Shown: positions 23,789 through 32,083, counted from the stretch's first letter. The stretch is DNA of 64,000 nt from Salipiger pallidus (GCF_014643635.1 NZ_BMJV01000005.1:364853-428852); one strand, 5' to 3'. Translations and numbers: made by a program. Notes: generated from the letters alone by a model not told the origin.

Positions 23789-24458
23789 AATCCTGTACAC
23801 CGAAGTTTCCTCCTGGCTTGCAATAATATACGATAGTGTTTCCGCACCTTCGGCGACGAACTGGATTGCCCTTTCGGCCGCAATCGCTTCTCTCTTAACT
23901 GCAGTATTCACTGGTTATACCGCAATTTTAGTATGGTTAAGCCGGCGCCAAACTATCAAAGCAGAATGGATCAGGGGTGGCGCCGCTTATGGCGAAATGC
24001 CCCATCTTAGGTGCGTCATATCAAATCACCTAAAAGATGCGATTGTTGGCGATAGGGTTATCGTTCAAGGACCAGTTTCGAAGTTGACCGTGAATGATAG
24101 AAGCGCGAGATGGCAGGATAAGCACTCGTCTTGGCCCCACAACCAGGCCCCCGCCTCCGCCCTCACCATAGAGGCAAATCAATCTGGCTTTCTGCTGATC
24201 TTCATCTCGCCTGACCCTACCGGCTTGAGACTGGCCTCACGGTCACTCCTGTCCCGATTTGGCGGTGCAGTCGCTAAACTGTTCTGGCAAAGACTGCACT
24301 GGAGGGTCACGTCCGGCGTTAAGTTTTCAATCACCGTGATCGTTCGAAAGAGATCGTCTGAAATGCGGCCAATCCGCTTGACGCACACCATGAGAATACA
24401 TGCAGAACATGCGATACAGATCGCAGAGGTCATAGAGAAAAAAGCAGAAACTACGTAG
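23709..24458 (+). CDS. Predicted membrane protein, accessory lysogeny gene, uncertain start
   Basis: The frame encodes a protein with a clear TM segment (WIALSAAIASLLTAVFTGYTAILVWL) followed by a soluble domain of about 150 residues (GGAAYGEMPHLRCVISNHLKDAIVG, later SGFLLIFISPDPTGLRL). The start is uncertain: ATG at 23709 overlaps the preceding gene by 80 bases and would add a basic N-terminus, while no ATG, GTG or TTG falls nearer the end of that gene. Base composition from about 23,820 to 24,060 is clearly A/T-richer than the neighbours, which suggests recent acquisition. The family is not recognised. Confidence 0.6.
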   Translation: MRMREGLTRKHSGWRGWWRRNWRRRIEILYTEVSSWLAIIYDSVSAPSATNWIALSAAIASLLTAVFTGYTAILVWLSRRQTIKAEWIRGGAAYGEMPHLRCVISNHLKDAIVGDRVIVQGPVSKLTVNDRSARWQDKHSSWPHNQAPASALTIEANQSGFLLIFISPDPTGLRLASRSLLSRFGGAVAKLFWQRLHWRVTSGVKFSITVIVRKRSSEMRPIRLTHTMRIHAEHAIQIAEVIEKKAETT

Positions 24459-24485
24459 GGCTCCAAAGGTCCGACCTCACCTCCA

Positions 24486-24510
24486 CCCGGCCTACTTTGC
24501 CGGGCTTTCT
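24486..24510 (+). terminator. Terminator of the repressor/lysogeny operon
   Basis: CCCGGC (24486-24491) pairs with GCCGGG (24499-24504) around a seven-base loop and is followed by CTTTCT. It closes the rightward operon that starts with the repressor. Confidence 0.65.
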
Positions 24511-24537
24511 CATGCCGCCAGCACCACGCTGGAGGCG

Positions 24538-24894
24538 TCAATTCAGCGGAACACCCAGCTCCGTCAGCCGGTTGCGCACAATCGCGTTGCCGACCTCAAA
24601 CAGCAGCCGCAGACCGTAACGCGGGACCACTGTGCTTGCGCGGATCTTCATCTGCTTCCAGAGACCCTCATCACGCATCATGCCGATAAAGTCGTGTCCC
24701 GCGTTGGTGATGCGGAAATTGCACCCGTTCGGCCCAGTCTCCTGCAGGAATCCTTCGTCGGCCAGGAGGCGGAGATGGTAGTATTTCGCCTCCTCTTCCT
24801 CGTTGCCTTCGTCCGGCATGAACCAAACCACCCACTCTGGTGAATCCTCCATCTCGAACATGTACTGCCGGATGAGCTCATCGTCTCGGCGCAT
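24538..24894 (-). CDS. DUF2513 family phage protein
   Basis: I start this 118-residue protein at ATG 24894, which has AGGGGGG six bases upstream. It follows the DUF2513 pattern: MRRDDELIRQYMFEME at the N-terminus, YYHLRLLADEGFLQE in the middle, and ITNAGHDFIGMMRDEGLWKQMK near residue 68. The family is frequent in phages and mobile elements and has a winged-helix-like form; its role is not established. It is convergent to the lysogeny operon and its promoter side faces the second operator cluster. Confidence 0.8.
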   Translation of the reverse strand: MRRDDELIRQYMFEMEDSPEWVVWFMPDEGNEEEEAKYYHLRLLADEGFLQETGPNGCNFRITNAGHDFIGMMRDEGLWKQMKIRASTVVPRYGLRLLFEVGNAIVRNRLTELGVPLN

Positions 24895-25035
24895 ATCGAC
24901 CCCCCTTATGGCCATTTCTGCCATGCTGGGACGATTCCCGCTCTTCGTCACCTCGGAACTCGTCATCAGACCTGTGGCCAGCACGGCGCTGACACCGGCA
25001 CTGTAGCATGACAAGTCGCGGAAAGCGAGATTTGT

Positions 25036-25087
25036 GGGGATTTATATCCCCTTTGCGCTTGACCGGGGATATTTGTCCCCTTAGTCT
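25036..25087 (+). promoter_or_regulatory. Second repressor operator pair and rightward early promoter
   Basis: Two palindromes, GGGGATTTATATCCCC (25036-25051) and GGGGATATTTGTCCCC (25065-25080), closely match the AGGGATATTTATCCCC site at 22296-22311. The second fills the spacer between TTGACC (25059-25064) and TAGTCT (25082-25087), a promoter reading toward 25224. This is the same design as at the cro promoter, so both are probably held off by the same repressor. Confidence 0.72.
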
Positions 25088-25223
25088 CATCCCTACACCC
25101 CGACGCTGACCCCGCATCCTGCGGACGATCTCAGGGCGACACGGGAGACGGTGCAGGTCAGCAGAATATAGGCCGCAGCCACCAGCTCCATTTGCCGCAA
25201 GGCGCCATTCAATGGAGGCATGC

Positions 25224-25556
25224 ATGCCGAGAACTGTCATTTTCCCCGAGGAGGCGGCGTTTCTGACCGATCCGGCCGCCGCCACCTCTGACCACATCAA
25301 GCGCCTGGACATCTGGCTGCAGGCCAAGGCCCGCCAGGGCCATCCGATCACCGCCGAGGCTGGCAACCGTCTTCATGACCTCGACCAGCGTATCACCGGG
25401 CGCACCGATTTCGTCGTCATCGAACCGCACAGCGATCCCGACCCCCTTCCCCCTGCCCCCGCAGTGGCCGACAGCGAATACTCGCGCCGCACCGGCCTGA
25501 TCCGTGCCGCGATTGCATCCATGGCCACGCGCCGCACCGGCGACGATGCGGCATGA
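25224..25556 (+). CDS. Hypothetical early phage protein, first gene of the rightward operon
   Basis: The ATG at 25224 has GGAGG six bases upstream. The 110-residue product contains FPEEAAFLTDPAAATSDHIKRLDIWLQAKARQGHPI and a proline-rich acidic middle (HSDPDPLPPAPAVADSE). It is the first gene after the operator/promoter region, so it should be among the earliest made after induction. I do not recognise the family. The 157-base gap after it holds only the ribosome site of the next gene. Confidence 0.62.
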   Translation: MPRTVIFPEEAAFLTDPAAATSDHIKRLDIWLQAKARQGHPITAEAGNRLHDLDQRITGRTDFVVIEPHSDPDPLPPAPAVADSEYSRRTGLIRAAIASMATRRTGDDAA

Positions 25557-25713
25557 CCAGCGCGGACGAGACCCTCCGCAGCTGCCTTAGCGGCACCAGT
25601 TTCCCCACCGCCTAACCGCTTACCGAATGCCGGGCATTCCGCCCGCATCCCCCTGCCGCACTTATCGCTGACCCCCAAGCAGTGGCAGGGGGCCCAATCC
25701 AAAGGAGGGCCAG

Positions 25714-26043
25714 ATGCCCAAAGACGAACTGAACTTCCTCGAGTTCCTGCAGGGCTTCCGCCGGGGCGAGCTTTTGCGGGAGGCAGATGACCGCTTGAGT
25801 GAAGTCCTCGCCGCCATTCAGGAGACCGGGAACAGCGGTGAAATCACCCTTAAGCTGCCTTTGAAGGTCAACAAGGCCGGGCAGATCGAGTGCACCCCGC
25901 AGATCACCGCGAAGAAGCCCAAGCGTGAACTCGGCGCCGGCATCTACTTCCTGAATGATGACGCTCGCCTCACGCGTCGCGACCCGAACCAGCAGGACTG
26001 GCTCGACGACATCGAGGCCAGACGCGATCGCGCCGCCGAGTAA
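25714..26043 (+). CDS. Hypothetical phage protein
   Basis: The 109-residue protein has a strong ribosome site (AAAGGAGGG) and begins MPKDELNFLEFLQGFRRGEL. A helical first half (EADDRLSEVLAAIQETG) is followed by a beta-rich part (GEITLKLPLKVNKAGQIECTPQITAKKPKRE) and an acidic/basic tail. Similar genes occur beside DUF2303 genes in related prophages, as far as I recall. It lies directly before the Acb2-like gene, and co-occurrence could point to a host-takeover role, which is not shown. Confidence 0.62.
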   Translation: MPKDELNFLEFLQGFRRGELLREADDRLSEVLAAIQETGNSGEITLKLPLKVNKAGQIECTPQITAKKPKRELGAGIYFLNDDARLTRRDPNQQDWLDDIEARRDRAAE

Positions 26044-26067
26044 CCCCAAGCCACAGGAGAAAGCACA

Positions 26068-26325
26068 ATGCCCGACCACGTCGAGAGCAGCAGCGATAAT
26101 CGAACCGCAAACAATGCCGTGAGGCACACCTACCGCGCCCTGTCCGAGGCCGAGAAGCTGAAGATGCAGCAGGTCAAAGATCACGGCGCTGCCTTCATTG
26201 AGCTGCTGCACGAGATCGGCGGCACGGACCCCAGCGGAAATCGCTTTGCGTCCCGCGATCTCTCCTTGGCGAACACCCACGCCGAAGACGCGGTGATGCG
26301 CGCCGTCCGCCATATCACCGCCTGA
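26068..26325 (+). CDS. Acb2/Tad1-type cyclic-nucleotide sponge (anti-CBASS / anti-Thoeris)
   Basis: The 85-residue protein fits the Acb2/Tad1 hairpin family. An N-terminal YRALSEAEKLKMQQVKDHGA helix is followed by AFIELLHEIGG, and the C-terminal helix SRDLSLANTHAEDAVMRAVRHIT carries the family's conserved serine/arginine and the A-E-x-A-(M)-x-x-V-x-H-(I/L)-T pattern. Characterised members form hexamers that bind cyclic di- and trinucleotide signals and so block CBASS and some Thoeris effectors. The length is typical. It is an early gene, as an anti-defence protein should be. The call is from sequence pattern. Confidence 0.78.
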   Translation: MPDHVESSSDNRTANNAVRHTYRALSEAEKLKMQQVKDHGAAFIELLHEIGGTDPSGNRFASRDLSLANTHAEDAVMRAVRHITA

Positions 26326-26350
26326 CCACCCACCCGCAAAGGATACTGAA

Positions 26351-27217
26351 ATGACCATGATCACCGAGAACCCCGAAGCTCTCGATCTTGAGCCGCCGTA
26401 CGATCCACGCAGCGCGCTCGAGGTCGCACTTACCTCGGCCCGCCTTGCAGACCCCATCATCGAGGGAGACCACGGCCAGCGCTTTGCCCTGACCCCGCCC
26501 GATTACACGCTGACGGCAATCCCCTCTCCCCATGCGCTGCCCCCGCACATCATCGAGCAGCTGACCACTGATGATGCGGATTCCCTGATCCGCTACGCGA
26601 ACCGCTTCAGCACCAGCGCATCGGTCCTGATCGCTGACATCGATACGTTGGCAGTCCACGCCTGCCTTGACTGGCACGGCCACAATCAGGCGACGGACGC
26701 GGAGAGCCTGAAGACCGGCGCCCGCAAGCACACGGCATCTCTCAAGCTACGCGAGAGCGAAGAATTCAAGCGCTGGAACAAGATCGAAGGGCAGCTGATC
26801 GACCAGATGGAATTCGCCGAGTTCCTCGACGAGAACGCCGCGGACATCATCACGCCAGAACCCGCGACGATGATCGAGATCGCCCGTGACCTCGAGGCGA
26901 CGCAAGGCGTCAATTTCAAGTCCAGCACCCGGCTGCAAACCGGTGAGCGCAGCATCGTCTATGAGACCGAAACCCACACCAGGGGCGAGATGAAGGTGCC
27001 GACGCAGTTCACGCTGCAAATCCCCCTCTTCGCAGGCGAGGAGCCGGTCGAGATTGTCGCGAGCTTCCGCTTCCGGCCCAGGCCGGATGGCCTAAAACTC
27101 GGCTTCGTCTGGCGCCGCGTCGAGTACCGCAGGCTAGCAGAATTCCAGCAGATCTCTTTCCGCGTTTCCGAGGCAACCGGCCTCGCACTCATGTTCGGCC
27201 GTACTGCCAACCCCTGA
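26351..27217 (+). CDS. DUF2303 (YfdQ) family phage protein
   Basis: The 288-residue protein matches the DUF2303/YfdQ family: HGQRFALTPPDYTLTAIP near residue 41, SASVLIADIDTLAVHACLDWH near 88, a central FAEFLDENAADIITPEPATMIEIARDLEA, and a beta-rich end (FTLQIPLFAGEEPVEIVASFRFR). Genes of this family are common in early regions of temperate phages next to Acb2-like or recombination genes; the molecular role is unknown. It follows the Acb2-like gene by 25 bases with a ribosome site. Confidence 0.8.
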   Translation: MTMITENPEALDLEPPYDPRSALEVALTSARLADPIIEGDHGQRFALTPPDYTLTAIPSPHALPPHIIEQLTTDDADSLIRYANRFSTSASVLIADIDTLAVHACLDWHGHNQATDAESLKTGARKHTASLKLRESEEFKRWNKIEGQLIDQMEFAEFLDENAADIITPEPATMIEIARDLEATQGVNFKSSTRLQTGERSIVYETETHTRGEMKVPTQFTLQIPLFAGEEPVEIVASFRFRPRPDGLKLGFVWRRVEYRRLAEFQQISFRVSEATGLALMFGRTANP

Positions 27218-27290
27218 TCCACTCACCTGATGCCAATGTCAGCGCCCCTCATGCGGGGCGCTGTGATGGGCACCAGTTTGGAGATCCACC

Positions 27291-27566
27291 ATGACCCTCG
27301 CCAACGACAACCTCCCCCGCACACCCGAGGCCTACCTCACCAGCGCCTCCGGCAGCGCAGACATTGCGCTTGCCACCCGCGCCCGGCGCAAGGCCGATGC
27401 GTTCCCGGCGATCTACCCGCCGCTCACCAGCTTCCAGAGCGGCGACCGCCTCCGGGCTGCACAGAAACTGAAACCCCGAACCTATGGCCCTGCCCCGTTC
27501 CGCTGGGCAATGGTGGTGATCGTTGTGGGTGTGGTCATTGCGGCAGCTGTACAGGCGTTCGCATGA
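27291..27566 (+). CDS. Small C-terminal single-TM phage protein
   Basis: The 91-residue protein has a soluble N-terminal part (TPEAYLTSASGSADIALATRARRKADAFPAIYPPL) and a C-terminal TM segment (FRWAMVVIVVGVVIAAAVQAF). It is coupled to the methyltransferase-like gene by an ATGA overlap. A tail-anchored protein in an early phage operon could affect the host envelope or lysis timing, but I recognise no family. Confidence 0.6.
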   Translation: MTLANDNLPRTPEAYLTSASGSADIALATRARRKADAFPAIYPPLTSFQSGDRLRAAQKLKPRTYGPAPFRWAMVVIVVGVVIAAAVQAFA

Positions 27567-28255
27567 GCCGCCCGCTGCGCATCCTCATCGGCTGCGAGAC
27601 CTCGGGCATCGCCCGCCGGGCCTTCACCGCGCTTGGCCATGACGTGTGGTCCTGCGACATTCTCCCCGCCGAAGATGGCAGCAACCGGCACCACGTCTGC
27701 GACATCCGGGACGGCATCCTTGAGGAAGGGTGGGATCTGCTGGCAGTCCTTCACCCTCCCTGCACCCGGCTCTGCCGGTCCGGCCGCCAGTGGATGAGCG
27801 GCGCCGGCAAATGGACCGAGCCCAAGCGCCTGCCGAAAGGCCGCACCCTGGAAGACATGAAAGCTGAGTTCGAGGAAGGCGTCAGCATCTTCACCGCCTG
27901 CTGGTCCGCCCCCATCGAGCGCGTGGCCATCGAGAACCCAGAGATGAACGACCTTGCCAAGGATCGCATGCCGGAAGACCTGCCAGCGCCACACATGGCG
28001 CAGCCGTTCTGGTTCGGCCACCCCGAGTACAAGAACACCGGCTGGTATCTGCGCGGCCTACCCGCGCTGACCGAGACGGACCGCCTGCCCGAGCCCGAGC
28101 GCGGCACCGACGAATGGAAACGCTGGAACCGCGTCCACCGCATGCCGCCCGGCCCAGAGCGCGCGCGCCTTCGCAGCCGATCCTTCCCCGGCATGATGAC
28201 CGCCGCAGCTCACCAGTGGGGCGGCTACGCCCTCGCACAGGAGACAGCAGCATGA
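27563..28255 (+). CDS. DNA cytosine-methyltransferase-like phage protein
   Basis: The 230-residue protein has a SAM-binding-type start (RILIGCETSGIARRAFTALGHDVWSCDILP), a conserved aspartate in HHVCDIRDG and the motif LLAVLHPPCTRLCRSGRQW, which resembles motif IV (PPCx) of C5-cytosine methyltransferases. The usual target-recognition domain and the full C-terminal motifs are missing, and the protein is shorter than active enzymes. This family is frequent in phages; some members may modify DNA, others may not. Catalysis is not certain. Confidence 0.65.
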   Translation: MSRPLRILIGCETSGIARRAFTALGHDVWSCDILPAEDGSNRHHVCDIRDGILEEGWDLLAVLHPPCTRLCRSGRQWMSGAGKWTEPKRLPKGRTLEDMKAEFEEGVSIFTACWSAPIERVAIENPEMNDLAKDRMPEDLPAPHMAQPFWFGHPEYKNTGWYLRGLPALTETDRLPEPERGTDEWKRWNRVHRMPPGPERARLRSRSFPGMMTAAAHQWGGYALAQETAA

Positions 28256-28287
28256 CCGCCGTGACCTATGCGAATCGAATATCTACT

Positions 28288-28851
28288 TCAGCGGCCTCGA
28301 AGAAAGATACCACGACGCTCTTTCTTGGGCCTGAGACGACTGAAATCATCCCCGAACAGAGCTTCACCCGCTTGGTCATGCGCGATCTCATTCGTCTTCC
28401 GCACCATGGGAGGCTCATCTGCATAGATGAGGACCATTCTGGAACGCAGATCCAACACTGGAATTTCTTCGGCAGGGCATTCTGTATCAGCGAGGAGACC
28501 GTAGAACCTGCGGCGCATATCTGCATGGTCCCTCGCTGCACCTGCGTAATCCCAAACCAGTTGAGCGGAGCTTATGGCTGCGACAAAAACGCCCGCCACC
28601 TGCCCTACGACAGGGAATTGGTAACCGAATGCTGCAATAGCACCGGACCCTGCCAGCAGGTTTGCAAAGACCAAAATTCTATGAACTCTCTTCAGCTTTG
28701 TTTCCCTCAAATCATGGTAGAGGGCGCTGCGGAGAAGATCGAACTTAAGTGTTCCTACTTCGGTGGCCGCACCCCCGGGGGTAGACCGTTTGGAATGATC
28801 GGCCCCGGGTTCGAGGGCGGCGTCGGCCTTGGTGCCGGAATCTTCGCGCAT
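28288..28851 (-). CDS. Two-TM membrane protein resembling SLATT effectors, opposed to its operon
   Basis: This 187-residue protein is encoded against the surrounding genes and has its own ribosome site (GAGAGGG). Residues 37 to 58 are basic and helical, TM1 is about 59 to 77 (ILVFANLLAGSGAIAAFGY) and TM2 about 81 to 102 (VVGQVAGVFVAAISSAQLVW). The following helix ARDHADMRRRFYGLLADTE and a final basic tail fit the SLATT pattern, a domain found in membrane effectors of nucleotide-signalling defence. A/T-richer composition also suggests transfer. The SLATT match is from general pattern and needs a profile search. Confidence 0.5.
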   Translation of the reverse strand: MREDSGTKADAALEPGADHSKRSTPGGAATEVGTLKFDLLRSALYHDLRETKLKRVHRILVFANLLAGSGAIAAFGYQFPVVGQVAGVFVAAISSAQLVWDYAGAARDHADMRRRFYGLLADTECPAEEIPVLDLRSRMVLIYADEPPMVRKTNEIAHDQAGEALFGDDFSRLRPKKERRGIFLRGR

Positions 28852-29071
28852 CTGACCCTCTCAAACGTGAACAGCAAGTTCGAAGCATTAAAGTTCATCA
28901 AGATCGTCCTCTTGTGCTTGCATCGCAAGTGGGCGCTAGGCCGTGGTGGGTGCTGGAACATCCATCACGGCTGCAGAGTCACCATATCTTGGTGTCTGTC
29001 CGGAGTCTTCATCAAGATCACGAAGAGGGAATTGTGGCGTTCCTATCGTCAAACAGGAGGGAGGCCCTAAC

Positions 29072-29347
29072 ATGGCCGCAGCCCGCATGACCTACACGCA
29101 GCCCGCGCAGGTGGCCGTCGAAGCGCGCCCCCTCGCCTATGTCAGCGCGAAGACCATGGCCGGGCTGCTTGACGCCTCAGAAAGCACGATTTGGGATTGG
29201 GCGCGCAAAGGACTGATCCCTAAGCCGGTGAAGCTACCGAGCGGCTCAACCCGCTGGCGGTGGGCAGAGGTTGACCGGTTCATTGCCGGCGCGGCAGAGT
29301 CGCCCGACGACAGCGATCCTATCTTGAGGGCAAGCCGTGGCCGGTGA
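29072..29347 (+). CDS. xis: Excisionase / AlpA-like MerR-type DNA-binding protein
   Basis: The ATG at 29072 has AGGAGGGAG upstream and gives 91 residues. The core (YVSAKTMAGLLDASESTIWDWARKGLIPKPVKLPSGSTRWRWAEVDRFI) is the winged helix-turn-helix of AlpA/excisionase proteins. It overlaps the integrase start by 11 bases. Such proteins bend attachment-site DNA and direct the integrase toward excision, or activate its gene. The upstream gap 28852-29071 shows no other gene. Confidence 0.78.
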   Translation: MAAARMTYTQPAQVAVEARPLAYVSAKTMAGLLDASESTIWDWARKGLIPKPVKLPSGSTRWRWAEVDRFIAGAAESPDDSDPILRASRGR

Positions 29348-30488
29348 CATCCGCCTTGAACGATATGTGCAGCGCAAGGTGGCGCGTGGCCGAGAGTACT
29401 TCTTCTTCCGCGTTGTTCGGAAGGGTGTGGAGACGCGCAAGCCCCTGCCCCATCCTTTCGACGCAGAGTATCGCGCTGCCTATAACGCTGCCCATCACGA
29501 AGCCTTCGGCACCGTCCCTGGTGAATTTGAAAGCCCGAAGGCCATCACCCGCTTGATCCGCGAACACCGCGACAGCGCCAGGTACTCCAAACTGCCGAAG
29601 TCCAGCCGCCTGCTGCGAGACTACGCCTTGGACCTCATGAGCGATCGGTGGGGCGCCTTCGAAGCAGACCAGATCCGGCCCATTCACGTACAAGCCGTCT
29701 ACGACAGCCTTGCGGAACGCCCAGCGACAGCGAACCGCCGGCTGGACGACATGAGCGCGGTTTTCTCTTGGGGTCGCACGCGCGGCTTTGCAGACGAGAA
29801 TCCGTGCCGGCGCATCGAGCGCGTCCAGAGCGATGAGAGCTATGAGCCGTGGCCTGATGACAAGCTCGAGACCTTGATTGGCAAGGGTAAGCGCCACATC
29901 GTCAAGGTCGCACTGGTAGCGCTCTACACCGGACAGCGCCGCGCCGACGTGATCGGTATGAGCGAGAACCAGATACGCGACGGCGTTTGGAGCATTGAGC
30001 AGGGAAAGACCGGAAACCCGGTTACAGTCCCCCTGCATCCCGTCGTGCTGGCGATCATCGAGGAAGAACGAGCGGCACGCCGCAAGGCTCAGATCGTTGC
30101 CCCAGCGCTCCCCCTGCTGACGAACAGCCGCGGCAAGCCATGGGGAAAAGGCTTTGGCGCGTCCTGGACGAAAGAGCTGATCCGGGTTGGCCTGCGCCCC
30201 AAGCGTCTCGAAGAAATGGAGGACGGTCAGTTCCGCCCGACCTTCCACGGCCTGCGCACCACCAACGCGACAGTCATCGCGAATACCGTCGCCAGGAACC
30301 CAGAGCTCTTTGGCGGGATCCAGCGTGTTCAAGCCATGCTCGGACACCTCTCCGAGCGCATGTCGCGCCACTACGCACGACGCGCTGAGGTTGAGCACAT
30401 GAACCGTGAGACGGTGCTTCTTCTACCCGACTTTGGGAAACACATTTCCGAAATTGGGAAACATGACCCTGACGAAGCCGCTAAGTAG
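29337..30488 (+). CDS. int: Tyrosine-family prophage integrase
   Basis: The GTG at 29337 overlaps the excisionase stop. The 383-residue enzyme has an N-terminal arm-binding part, a core-binding SAM-like part at about residues 80 to 165, and the catalytic domain with Arg201 (LYTGQRRADVI), His304 and Arg307 (FHGLRTTNA), His337 (MLGHLSERM) and Tyr346 (RHYARRAE). All catalytic residues are present. It recombines attP with the tRNA-Val gene 7 bases downstream, and probably excises the prophage with the excisionase. Confidence 0.93.
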   Translation: MAGDIRLERYVQRKVARGREYFFFRVVRKGVETRKPLPHPFDAEYRAAYNAAHHEAFGTVPGEFESPKAITRLIREHRDSARYSKLPKSSRLLRDYALDLMSDRWGAFEADQIRPIHVQAVYDSLAERPATANRRLDDMSAVFSWGRTRGFADENPCRRIERVQSDESYEPWPDDKLETLIGKGKRHIVKVALVALYTGQRRADVIGMSENQIRDGVWSIEQGKTGNPVTVPLHPVVLAIIEEERAARRKAQIVAPALPLLTNSRGKPWGKGFGASWTKELIRVGLRPKRLEEMEDGQFRPTFHGLRTTNATVIANTVARNPELFGGIQRVQAMLGHLSERMSRHYARRAEVEHMNRETVLLLPDFGKHISEIGKHDPDEAAK

Positions 30489-30495
30489 TTGATTT

Positions 30496-30571
<76 letters not shown>

Positions 30572-31180
30572 GATATCGCGGGGTTTAGCTGGCTGCAGCA
30601 CCGCTTGCAAGACGGTTGAGAGAACTTTCCACAGCAATTTTTCGCCCGCCCTGCCACACCGGACTAAAGCCCGACACAAGCATTGCAGTTCACACCCTTC
30701 AGGCCCGCAACAGAGGCTTGTGCTGCGGCACATGGCCTCCCTGACCATCCGGACATTCAGTCACGCCATCACACGCTTGCGGCCCTGAGCCGACCTTCGT
30801 CACCGAACCGGAACCCTGCGGTAAGGCCGATCAAAGCTGTCGTTCGCCGCACTTGCTCAAAATTCCGCTGTCATTGCAAAGCCAGCCTGACGCATCACCG
30901 CGAATCCTAGCCCTCCCGCGTCAGGCTCGACACCGTCTTCGGCGAGAGGCGCGCACACGTCTCAGCATCATTGGCTTTGCAGCATGCTTCCGGAAGAAAG
31001 CCCGCCCCACTTGTCCCGGACGCAACAACAAAGAGGTGCGAGGCGGATTTGCGATGCGCCCGCCCGCTCCTATCCAGCAAGAAAAAGCCTTCATTCCGCT
31101 GAAACCCTGCCGCAGGTTCATCCGTGGCTCCTTGCATCTGGCCAGCTCGATGCTGGCCAATCTCAACAACAGGATGACCC
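30572..31180. other. 609-base gap with a nested inverted repeat, no gene seen
   Basis: I see no convincing gene here. AGCCTGACGC (30884-30893) and GCGTCAGGCT (30918-30927) form a perfect 10-base inverted repeat. TTGCAAAGCC (30874-30883) just outside it is matched by GGCTTTGCAG near 30974, so two arms are nested. The last part holds the promoter and ribosome site of the next gene. Confidence 0.4.
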
Positions 31181-32035
31181 ATGCTTTTGAAGACCACGCT
31201 TCCCGTTACCGCTCTTGCGCTCACTTTCGGCTCGGCCGCTCTGGCCCAGGACGATGCAAGCATGATGGGCTACGCTCTGGCCGAAGACGGCGGGACGCTC
31301 GTCACCATGGCCGATATTGCTCAGCCGGGCGAGGTTGAAACCTACACGCTGGAAAATCCGCTCCGCGCCATCGCGTATCGGCCCGTGACGGGGCAGCTCC
31401 TGGGCTTTGCCGACGGCATGATCTACGAGGTCGACCCAATGTCCGGTGAGCTGACCGATCTCGGCGCCACCTTCATGGACGACACCACCATCGGGGAAGG
31501 TGCCGTCGCGTTCGATTTCAACAACCAAATCGACGCGGTTCGCGCCGTGGGCGCAGACGGGTCAAACCTCGTCTACTTCCCCGAAGGCTTCGGCGACGGC
31601 GACGAGCGCGCCAACTCGGTCCTGCGCTTCACTGATGCGTTCTACGTCGAGGGTGACATGTCGGCCGATGCCGAACCCGAGATTTTTGCCAACGCCTACA
31701 CCAATGCGATCTCCGGCGAGACGGCAGGGTCGACGGCCCAATATGCCATCGACGCGCAGGCCAACACGCTGGTCACCCTGGCCAACAATGCAGGTGAGCT
31801 TGCCAGCGTCGGATACCTGACGCTGGACGGCGAAAAGGTCAACGTGACCGACTGGGGTGGCTTCGACATCGTCTCGCCCGAGGAAGGCACCGACATGGCC
31901 TATGCGCTTCTGCAGTTCGATGGTGAGGATATGGCCGGGCTTTATTCAGTGGATCTTGAAACCGGCGCGCTGACCGAACTCGCCGAGCTCGGCATGGGCG
32001 GCTTCAGCGGCTTCGCCGTTTCGCACGGTATGTAA
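31181..32035 (+). CDS. Secreted DUF4394 domain protein
   Basis: The 284-residue product has a signal peptide (LLKTTLPVTALALTFGSAALAQ) and a single DUF4394 domain with the typical repeated pattern: GYALAEDGGTLVTMADIAQPGEV, LRAIAYRPVTGQLLGFADGMIYEVDP, and a beta-propeller-like sequence to the end (GLYSVDLETGALTELAELG). Family members are exported and often end in sorting signals elsewhere; the function is unknown. It lies alone in the decayed island between two tRNA-Val genes and has a hairpin after its stop. Confidence 0.82.
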   Translation: MLLKTTLPVTALALTFGSAALAQDDASMMGYALAEDGGTLVTMADIAQPGEVETYTLENPLRAIAYRPVTGQLLGFADGMIYEVDPMSGELTDLGATFMDDTTIGEGAVAFDFNNQIDAVRAVGADGSNLVYFPEGFGDGDERANSVLRFTDAFYVEGDMSADAEPEIFANAYTNAISGETAGSTAQYAIDAQANTLVTLANNAGELASVGYLTLDGEKVNVTDWGGFDIVSPEEGTDMAYALLQFDGEDMAGLYSVDLETGALTELAELGMGGFSGFAVSHGM

Positions 32036-32083
32036 TTTCCCACGCTACGCCGCCCTCTCGAGGACGTGCCGCGCCACTCCTAG

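Noticed and set aside
28114..29070. Plus-strand frame opposite the two-TM gene
   Set aside because: It is cysteine-rich and irregular, while the opposite strand gives two clean TM helices and a good ribosome site.
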